This document shows positions 6,854 to 11,959 of a DNA stretch of 11,959 bases, piece after piece. The translations under genes and the position numbers were made by a program. The DNA lies in NCBI GenBank assembly GCA_013349485.1, contig DUZM01000087.1, positions 1 through 11,959 of the forward strand, read 5' to 3'. The stretch comes from Candidatus Hydrogenedentota bacterium. Lineage in GTDB: Bacteria; Hydrogenedentota; Hydrogenedentia; Hydrogenedentales; SLHB01. The notes beneath the pieces were generated by a model. The model worked only from the letters and a program-made list of their open reading frames with translations, had not been told where the DNA came from and searched no databases. The first letter of the stretch is position 1; each line of letters begins with the position of its first letter.

Positions 6854-7408
6854 CTAGTAGCGAGGCGGCTCATATGTCGTAACGAGTCTTAACGGATTTT
6901 TCCCGAGATTGGTGGCCCGGTGTTCAAGGCCGGCTTTGACATAGAACGCATCCTTGGCGCCGAGGGTCCACTCTCCCACCCCCTCGATTTCAAGCCGCAT
7001 CGGGCCGCCTTCCAAGACTACGCCCCCTACGTCGCAATCGTGCACTTCCCACTCCGGTTCAGACTCCAACGGCATGACGGTCTCGAAGAGCATTTCAAAC
7101 CTGAAGTCGTCCCGCTTCGGGAAAAGGAGCTCCGCGACCCGGTAGGCATCGCTGACGCACCTTATATTGCGTGAGGGGAAAACGGGCGATGTGTTCTCGC
7201 CGGACGGATTGGCAAAGAACTCGGCAAAATCCGTTCCCAGACCCTTGAGGATTCTGTGAAGTGTGGCCAACGTTGGGCTGCTTTGGCCCTTCTCGATGGC
7301 GGACAGCGACGCGGGTGAAACCCCGACTTGCCGACTTATCTCGCGCAGACTTACGCCCTTTTCTTTGCGGAGGTTCTTGATGAGTTCCCCTGCGTTGCTC
7401 GGGTCCAT
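6854..7408 (-). CDS. XRE-family transcriptional regulator with C-terminal cupin domain
   Basis: A 184-residue regulator, the usual size for XRE-cupin proteins. Residues about 8-62 form the lambda-repressor-like DNA-binding domain; the helix-turn-helix is REISRQVGVSPASLSAIEKG (22-41), followed by SPTLATLHRILKGLG. Residues about 105-182 form a cupin barrel (VGGVVLEGGPMRLEIEG, KDAFYVKAGLEHRATN, RLVTTYEPPRY) that in this family senses a small ligand such as a sugar, amine or acid; the ligand is not predictable. ATG 7408 has GAGGGAGA 5-6 bases upstream. No convincing promoter lies directly upstream, but a strong leftward promoter with two operators (8401-8372) points at this gene across the transposase remnant. 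XRE dimers usually bind 14-17 bp palindromes, so it is the best local candidate for the six 16-bp sites; this is inference. Codon use and length give no sign of decay. Confidence 0.9.
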   Translation of the reverse strand: MDPSNAGELIKNLRKEKGVSLREISRQVGVSPASLSAIEKGQSSPTLATLHRILKGLGTDFAEFFANPSGENTSPVFPSRNIRCVSDAYRVAELLFPKRDDFRFEMLFETVMPLESEPEWEVHDCDVGGVVLEGGPMRLEIEGVGEWTLGAKDAFYVKAGLEHRATNLGKNPLRLVTTYEPPRY

Positions 7409-7737
7409 ATGTTCTCCCTCTTTTCGATTGCAGTCCTCACTGCCGCGAGGCCAAGCGAAGGATTTCGTCTTCTCGGCCGAAGGGTGCGTTTAGCCTCTTC
7501 TCGGTTACGAGCTACGTCAATTGATGATATCCCCTCCTTGGCACATTCACATCAGGCGGGATCGACTCGGGGCAATCCAACTTGCCAAAATCAAGGTTCC
7601 GCGAGGCGGACAATGAAGCAGTTCTAAACTACGAACCACATTTCGCCTCGCCTGACGTCAAGGCCCCCCTCTCTACGCGGGTGCTTCGCGCCTAAGTCTG
7701 CCTGATTCCGTACGTGAGAATCAAGAGTCCGAATCAA
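7409..7737. other. 329-bp gap upstream of the XRE-cupin gene
   Basis: No gene is supported. Features seen: GCGAGGCG (7601-7608) inverted as CGCCTCGC (7644-7651); TGATTC (7703-7708) inverted as GAATCA (7718-7723) with a 9-base loop; and a direct repeat GAATCAAG at 7718-7725 and 7731-7738. A TTGACG on the minus strand near 7518 has no good -10 partner at normal spacing. Confidence 0.45.
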
Positions 7738-7790
7738 GCCATTTAAGATCTTACCGGAGGTGGTATTGTCCTGCCATTTGCGATCTTACC
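7738..7790 (+). repeat. Tandem 18-bp direct repeats before the transposase remnant
   Basis: GCCATTTAAGATCTTACC (7738-7755) and GCCATTTGCGATCTTACC (7773-7790) match at 16 of 18 positions, 35 bp apart and 20 bp before the transposase start. Repeated short sites just inside an IS end are typical transposase-binding sites, so this probably marks the left end of the insertion sequence. A weaker same-orientation resemblance (ATTTGCGATTTGCCC) lies at 8282-8296, near the other edge of the remnant. Confidence 0.6.
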
Positions 7791-7809
7791 AAGATTGGGA
7801 GGACGAACG

Positions 7810-8325
7810 GTGGCAGGAGAACGGGTTTTGGACAGTTTGAAGAGATATCGTCAACGGTATGCTAAGGCGGATCGGGCGGGGCGCTCTGGGCTGTTGGATG
7901 AGTTCTGCGCCCTGACGGGCTATCACCGGAAGTATGCGATTTCGCTTTTGAGACAGCCGGCGGATAGTCGCGCGCCGGGTTCGACGCCCCGGCGGCGCGG
8001 GGAGACGTATTCCGAGGCCTCGATTCGGGCGCTGGAGTGCATATGGAAGGCGGCGGGCTATCCGTGGTCGGTTCGGCTTAAGGCGATGGTGCCGCAATGG
8101 CTGCCGTGGGCGCGTCAACACGTGCGGGGGCTGACGCCGGAGGTGGAAGCGGAGGTACTTCGAATAAGCGCGCGGCAGATCGACCGGCGGCTCGAGGAAA
8201 AGAAGCGGCGGCGTAAGCGGCGCCTCTACGGCCGCACCAAGCCGGGAGCGCGTTACAACGATCCTGTGCGTGACCATACCTATTTGCGATTTGCCCGCTG
8301 TTGTCTGCTTACCGATCCTTACTGA
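7810..8325 (+). pseudogene. Transposase N-terminal fragment (integrase-type IS, truncated)
   Basis: GTG at 7810, with GGGAGGA upstream, opens a 171-residue frame. The N-terminal two thirds resemble the DNA-binding part of a DDE/integrase-core transposase: helical segments RVLDSLKRYRQRYAKADRAG and LLDEFCALTGYHRKYAISLL, then ALECIWKAAGYPWSVRLKAM, EAEVLRISARQIDRRLEEKK and an Arg-rich tail ending near GRTKPG (about residue 148). In the family the catalytic core follows, with conserved Asp, Asp and Glu; here the frame turns into unrelated sequence (RYNDPVRDHTYLRF) and stops at 8325, so the whole catalytic domain of roughly 250-300 residues is missing. No transposition is possible from this copy alone. 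It lies between a leftward promoter and the XRE-cupin gene, suggesting insertion into a leader region followed by deletion. Exact IS family not assigned. Confidence 0.78.
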
Positions 8326-8344
8326 GCGATGAGAAGCTTTCTTC

Positions 8345-8360
8345 GTTCGGTATTCTGAAC
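8345..8360. promoter_or_regulatory. Operator-like palindrome, promoter-proximal (leftward promoter)
   Basis: GTTCGGTATTCTGAAC, a copy of the six-member 16-bp palindrome. It starts 11 bp downstream of the -10 box of the leftward promoter at 8401-8372 and would cover its transcription start. Confidence 0.72.
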
Positions 8361-8371
8361 ATGCCCCAGCC

Positions 8372-8401
8372 ACTATACGGGACACCACAGCCGTTTGTCA
8401 A
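8372..8401 (-). promoter_or_regulatory. Leftward sigma70-type promoter facing the transposase remnant and XRE-cupin gene
   Basis: On the minus strand TTGACA (8401-8396) is followed after 18 bases by TATAGT (8377-8372). The boxes match 6/6 and 5/6. Nothing intact begins directly downstream: the transcript would run antisense through the truncated transposase and reach the XRE-cupin gene at 7408. Confidence 0.7.
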
Positions 8402-8432
8402 TATCAGAACGGCACTCTTCGCACCCATGGTC

Positions 8433-8448
8433 GTTCGGTAAACCAAAC
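8433..8448. promoter_or_regulatory. Operator-like palindrome, promoter-distal (leftward promoter)
   Basis: GTTCGGTAAACCAAAC, the copy closest to the perfect palindrome GTTTGGTATACCAAAC (14 of 16). Its centre is 88 bp upstream of the copy at 8345-8360 and 136 bp from the copy at 8569-8584 (about 13 helical turns). Confidence 0.75.
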
Positions 8449-8568
8449 GGATCGCCGGTGGCCAGAACCTGCCTTTTTGGCGTGCCGCCATGCGGAGCCA
8501 CGGCTCGAAGCGCACAACAAAAGGTTTATGCCCCCTGTTTAGCGCTTCCCCTTCGCTGGCGACCCGGT

Positions 8569-8584
8569 GTTTGGTATACTGAGC
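8569..8584. promoter_or_regulatory. Operator-like palindrome, promoter-distal (NPCBM gene promoter)
   Basis: GTTTGGTATACTGAGC, a copy of the 16-bp palindrome (13 of 16 to the perfect form). Its centre is 106 bp upstream of the copy at 8675-8690, almost the same spacing as the pair at the pseudopilin promoter. Confidence 0.72.
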
Positions 8585-8634
8585 GCTGAGGTACACACGC
8601 CACCGTGAGCCGAGCAAACAGTCTCACTAGCCTC

Positions 8635-8663
8635 TTGACTTGCGGGCGAAAGCGGGGTATATT
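8635..8663 (+). promoter_or_regulatory. Sigma70-type promoter for the NPCBM-domain gene
   Basis: TTGACT (8635-8640) is followed after exactly 17 bases by TATATT (8658-8663): 5/6 and 5/6 matches at optimal spacing. Expected transcription start is near 8670, giving a leader of about 90 bases to ATG 8759. Confidence 0.8.
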
Positions 8664-8674
8664 GAGCCCAGGCT

Positions 8675-8690
8675 GTTTAGTATACTGAAC
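8675..8690. promoter_or_regulatory. Operator-like palindrome, promoter-proximal (NPCBM gene promoter)
   Basis: GTTTAGTATACTGAAC, a copy of the 16-bp palindrome with an intact GTATAC centre. It begins 11 bp downstream of the -10 box, just after the expected transcription start, the same geometry as at the other two promoters. Confidence 0.78.
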
Positions 8691-8758
8691 ACGTGCGCCA
8701 TTTTGGGGGTTCGGTGGCCCTCGTTGTGACGAACGCTAACCAAGGTAGGGGGTTGAAG

Positions 8759-10117
8759 ATGCGAAACCGGCGTCTGTTTTCATTCATTGGAGTTCTTACC
8801 GCGGCGACGATGCTTGCCTTAGCCGCGAAAGGAGGGGCAGGAGAGGTGGAAGGAAAAGTCGAGTATCTGGGTGACGTGTTGGTCGAGCGTGTGCTCTATT
8901 ATACACAGGCTTGGGGCGAGTTGGGCATTGACGTGGCGTCACATGCGCCGAATGTTGAGCCCAGTCCGCTGAAGATCAAAGACCAACAGTATTCAAAAGG
9001 ACTTGGCCACAGTCCGGGCGACATTCTCGTCGAGCTGGACGGGCTATATTCGTCATTCGACGCCGATGTGGGCGTTCAGGCCGGCGTGGGCGATGTTGCG
9101 AGTGTCGAGTTTCAGGTCTTTGTTGACGGCAAAAAGCGGTTCGACAGCGGCGTAATGCGCGTGACGAACCCCGCCAAGCCTGTACAGATCGATGTGGCGG
9201 GCTCCCAGGAGTTGCGCTTGGTGCTGACCGATGCCGGGGACGGCATCATCGGCGATCAGGGCAACTGGGCGCATGCGCGGTTGACAAGAGACCCGTCTGC
9301 AACGCCCCGGCCCCGAGAGCTTGGGATAGACGTGGGCCAATTCGGCCGCCTGGTGACGTGGGACGCCAATCGCACAGAAGGATATCAGCTAATCCGGGTC
9401 AAAGAGGTCCCCGCGGAGGCACTTTTCACGGAACGCGAAGTGTTGGTGGACGAGGATGGGGCATTCACGGTTCCGGTTGGAGAGAGTGGGACGGGCTGCA
9501 TCGGTTTCCAATGGCTCGAACGGCGGCGAATATCACAACTCGAAGTGCGACCTCTGAACGAATGGTCCTTTTCAGCGGACGATGTCGAGGCCCAGTGCTG
9601 GATGGAGGACAAGGGCGTCGGGTCGCCGGCCGGCTCGCCCTGGCAAGGACACTGGGAAACACTTGAGGTACGCATCCAAGAGGACGAAAAGCGCTGGGTG
9701 TATATTCCCCGTTGGCAGCCGAAGATGCTGGGTTCTGTGGGCGTGTGGAAGATAAGGCTCGTCTTTCCACCATCGGATGAGCCCATACGACTCAGTCAAC
9801 TCTCAGCCTATACAGTATCCCGCTGGGCCACGGTTGACCTCTTTGTACAACTCGACGAAGCGCCGCCTGGCGAGTACGGCGTGGTCGAGGTCTACAACGG
9901 CGTGATCGTCGGAAACGTGTCCGGCGCCGCCCATCAGTGGGATTTGTCTGAACCCACTACTATCACCGTCCGCTACAGTCTGCCCTGGCCCTTGAAGACA
10001 GACAGTACGGTCTTGCGATTCAAGTTGCCGGAAGGGGCATTTGGCGTGAGTGTAAACGACGTGATCGCAAATGATTGCGTTTACGTGGAACATGCCGGAC
10101 TGTTTGTGGCTCGATAA
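8759..10117 (+). CDS. Secreted NPCBM-domain protein (N-terminal part of a probable glycosidase)
   Basis: A 452-residue protein. ATG 8759 is preceded by AGGGGG at good spacing and starts a signal peptide (MRNRRLFSFIGVLTAATMLA, then LAAKGGAG), so the frame's opening GTG at 8693, which overlaps the operator, is not the start. Residues about 32-167 are an NPCBM carbohydrate-binding module: LGDVLVERVLYYTQAWGELG, YSKGLGHSPGDILVEL (79-93), FDADVGVQAGVGDVASVEF, DGKKRFDSGVM and the closing DAGDGIIGDQGNWAHARL. The rest (about 180-452) is beta-rich with many Trp, probably two further sandwich domains; no catalytic motif is visible. The frame ends at TAA 10115-10117, but the codons after it stay open in the same frame into the glycosidase-like region, so this may be the front half of a single enzyme. 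Controlled by the promoter at 8635-8663 and the flanking palindromes. Confidence 0.85.
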   Translation: MRNRRLFSFIGVLTAATMLALAAKGGAGEVEGKVEYLGDVLVERVLYYTQAWGELGIDVASHAPNVEPSPLKIKDQQYSKGLGHSPGDILVELDGLYSSFDADVGVQAGVGDVASVEFQVFVDGKKRFDSGVMRVTNPAKPVQIDVAGSQELRLVLTDAGDGIIGDQGNWAHARLTRDPSATPRPRELGIDVGQFGRLVTWDANRTEGYQLIRVKEVPAEALFTEREVLVDEDGAFTVPVGESGTGCIGFQWLERRRISQLEVRPLNEWSFSADDVEAQCWMEDKGVGSPAGSPWQGHWETLEVRIQEDEKRWVYIPRWQPKMLGSVGVWKIRLVFPPSDEPIRLSQLSAYTVSRWATVDLFVQLDEAPPGEYGVVEVYNGVIVGNVSGAAHQWDLSEPTTITVRYSLPWPLKTDSTVLRFKLPEGAFGVSVNDVIANDCVYVEHAGLFVAR

Positions 10118-10192
10118 CCCTTGAAGGAGGGATTGGCCGCTTACAGAGGGAAGATAGCGAATAAACGGACGATTCTGGAAGAGGTCCGTTCG

Positions 10193-11959
10193 ATGCCTGA
10201 CCAAACGTACCCGCAAGCGGTGGCCAAAACGCATGGAGCGTATACGGCCCACCAGGAACATTCGCCGACGCTTATCTCTCTGGCCGGAGATAATCGCAAG
10301 GTCTGGGTAGAAAGGAATGGCGCCATCCGTTTCGCAATCACGGACGATTTCCTGCTTTGGACGGGGAAAGTGCCAGACTATCCCTGTGAGCTAAAACCCA
10401 AGTTCGGGTCAGGCAATGAGGCAGGGCTCGAACGCAAGCTGTACGAGGGATGGTTGCCTGTCCCCGTTGTCACCGTCAAGGAAAACGGGGTCGTCTACCA
10501 AGAGCGCGTCTTCGTGGCTCCATACGACAACGAGTACCTGGCAAAGGGCGCTCCATGGTTGAGCAAACATGCGTTGGGGGGCGCGGAGTTTACTATCGAG
10601 AACACGACATCGGAACCTGCCGATGTGTCACTGGAGCTGCGTTTCCTGGCCGACTGGAACGAGAAGGTTCCTGCGAGCCTCGAAAAGAACGCGCTTAGTC
10701 TTGTGGCGCACAAACTCGGGCGCCTCTTAATCTCTGTGGACGCCACGGAATCACCCATGTTAGATGGCGAAGTTAAGGAAAACACGTTCATTCTGAAAGG
10801 CGAACTACCCCCTAGGACGTCCGCACGATGCTACGCGTACATTCCGACTTGGGACATGAGGCCCGACGAGTCTCCCTTACTGACAGGGGGGGAGAACCTG
10901 CTGGACGATGTCGAAGCATATTGGCGGCGGCTTCTGGCGCCCGCTATGCAAATCGACATCCCGGATCCTGAACTTGAGAACCTTATCCGTGCATCGCAAG
11001 TCTACTGCATGATCTGCGCCAGACACGAGGACGAGGGCTCGCGGTTCGCAATGTGGTATGGCGGGATATTATACGGCGCGCTGGAGGGTGACTCTCACTA
11101 CGGCATAATCGGGCTGGATTCAATGGGGCATCATGATTTTGCCCAGAGGTGTCTCGACTTCTTCGTGAACCGCTACAACCCGGAAGGTTTTCTCACAATG
11201 GGCTACACATTGATGGGGACCGGATGGCATTTGTGGATACTGTCGCAACACTACGAACTGACCAATGATCGACTGTGGCTCGAAAAGATTAGTCCCGAGG
11301 TAACCCGCGTATGCCGTTGGATCATGGAGCAGCGCGAAAAGACGAAGAAGCTCGATACACATGGGAACAAAGTGGCCGAGTACGGGCTTATGCCGCCGGG
11401 CGTCGAAGCGGATTGGAACGCATTTGCCTACTACTTCTGCTTCAATGGCTACTTCTATGCGGGATTGGACGGTGTCGGACGCGCTCTTCTGGATCTCGAA
11501 CACCCCGAAGCAGAGGCATTTGTCAAGAGTGCTGAGGAACACCGTCAAGAGATTCTAAGGGCGTTTCACCACGCACAGGCGCAGGCGCCTGTCCAGCCGT
11601 TGCGTGACGGCACTTGGGCGCCATTGTATCCGTCGCAGGTCCATTGTCCTGCGCCGACCAATGATTTCTTTCCAGGCGAAGACTTTAATCGAACTTGGTG
11701 CTACGACGTCGAAGAAGGCGCGCATCATCTTGTGGCGCAGGGCGTCCTCGATCCCAACAGCCAAGACGTCACATGGATGGTAGATCATATGGAGGACGTG
11801 CACTTTCTGGCAGACGGGTGGTTCTACTACAAGGCAGAGGAGTCGGAAAAGGACCCCTTCAACCTAGGCGGGTTCTCAAAGGTGCAGCCTTATCTGACGC
11901 GCCTTTCGCAAATCTATGCCTTGCGGGACGATGTCAAGCCGTTTATCCGTTCCTATTAC
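10193..11959 (+). CDS. Glycosidase-like protein, beta-sandwich plus (alpha/alpha) barrel (partial)
   Basis: An open frame of 589 codons from ATG 10193 to the window edge. Residues about 20-235 look like a beta-sandwich (RKVWVERNGAIRFAITDDF, VVYQERVFVAPYDNEY, GGAEFTIENTT); from about 260 the sequence becomes helical with repeated aromatic motifs (LENLIRASQVYCMICARHED, MWYGGILYGALEGDSHYG, LTMGYTLMGTGWHLWILSQH, AEYGLMPPGVEADWNAFAYY), the pattern of six-hairpin glycosidases such as those acting on alpha-linked oligosaccharides or rhamnosides. Acidic residues in GALEGD, GLDS, GVEAD and FPGEDF are candidates for catalysis, but I cannot assign a GH family. ATG 10193 has GAGG 8 bases upstream. There is no signal peptide, which is odd for such an enzyme. 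It is in the same frame as the NPCBM gene, with 25 open codons between the TAA and this ATG, and may be the back half of that protein. Confidence 0.75.
   Translation, partial: MPDQTYPQAVAKTHGAYTAHQEHSPTLISLAGDNRKVWVERNGAIRFAITDDFLLWTGKVPDYPCELKPKFGSGNEAGLERKLYEGWLPVPVVTVKENGVVYQERVFVAPYDNEYLAKGAPWLSKHALGGAEFTIENTTSEPADVSLELRFLADWNEKVPASLEKNALSLVAHKLGRLLISVDATESPMLDGEVKENTFILKGELPPRTSARCYAYIPTWDMRPDESPLLTGGENLLDDVEAYWRRLLAPAMQIDIPDPELENLIRASQVYCMICARHEDEGSRFAMWYGGILYGALEGDSHYGIIGLDSMGHHDFAQRCLDFFVNRYNPEGFLTMGYTLMGTGWHLWILSQHYELTNDRLWLEKISPEVTRVCRWIMEQREKTKKLDTHGNKVAEYGLMPPGVEADWNAFAYYFCFNGYFYAGLDGVGRALLDLEHPEAEAFVKSAEEHRQEILRAFHHAQAQAPVQPLRDGTWAPLYPSQVHCPAPTNDFFPGEDFNRTWCYDVEEGAHHLVAQGVLDPNSQDVTWMVDHMEDVHFLADGWFYYKAEESEKDPFNLGGFSKVQPYLTRLSQIYALRDDVKPFIRSYY

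Noticed and set aside
7621..7636. GTTCTAAACTACGAAC as a seventh operator
   Set aside because: Only the outer GTTC/GAAC arms match (about 10 of 16); the conserved centre is lost and no promoter is adjacent.
8309..8617. 102-codon open frame on the minus strand
   Set aside because: It covers three of the palindromic operators and the leftward promoter, so it is regulatory DNA rather than a gene.
8652..8667. GCGGGGTATATTGAGC as a further operator copy
   Set aside because: The match comes mainly from the -10 box itself and the left arm does not fit.
10115..10117. TAA reassigned to an amino acid in this organism
   Set aside because: It is the only place where TAA interrupts a plausible frame; the other complete genes here simply end in TAG or TGA. 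One case cannot support a changed code.

Overview
The window looks like a chromosomal piece of a Gram-negative-type, heterotrophic bacterium of the Hydrogenedentota / Lentisphaerota / Planctomycetota kind. This is an inference from gene content: a type IV-like pseudopilin with an N-terminal methylation motif and a C-terminal H-x(n)-DG motif, a small lipoprotein, a protein with an NPCBM carbohydrate-binding domain, large secreted glycosidase-like proteins, and a UroD-like / DegT / TIM-barrel isomerase gene set. No rRNA, tRNA or CRISPR was seen.

Left part (1-5837, all minus strand). Read in the direction of transcription: pseudopilin (5837-4746), short lipoprotein (4592-4380), UroD-superfamily protein (4133-2958), DegT/DnrJ/EryC1/StrS aminotransferase (2899-1604), hydroxypyruvate-isomerase-like sugar isomerase (1575-754), and the start of a secreted beta-sandwich protein (680 to beyond base 1). 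The last four lie 28-73 bp apart and look like one transcription unit. The first two are separated from them by gaps of 153 and 246 bp.

Middle (5838-8758). A gene-poor region holds a near-consensus leftward promoter for the pseudopilin gene, an unexplained stretch with a 21-bp inverted-repeat pair, a leftward XRE-cupin regulator gene (7408-6854), a broken transposase (7810-8325), and a dense regulatory region (8345-8690) upstream of the NPCBM gene.

Right part (8759-11959, plus strand). A secreted NPCBM-domain protein ends at an in-frame TAA. The same reading frame then continues into a large glycosidase-like region that runs off the window. This is either a two-gene unit or one enzyme gene split by a nonsense codon.

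The main observation is a set of six copies of a 16-bp palindrome (GTTYGGTAWACYRAAC). They occur as three pairs, and each pair is attached to one strong sigma70-type promoter. In all three cases one copy lies 10-11 bp downstream of the -10 box, on the expected transcription start, and a second copy lies about 88-106 bp further upstream. Two of the pairs are spaced 105 and 106 bp centre to centre, about ten helical turns, as expected for a looping repressor. The pairs link the pseudopilin gene, the NPCBM/glycosidase gene and a third leftward promoter. That third promoter now reads into the transposase remnant and, beyond it, the XRE-cupin regulator gene. The simplest reading is a local carbohydrate regulon with a divergently placed repressor whose leader was interrupted by an insertion sequence.
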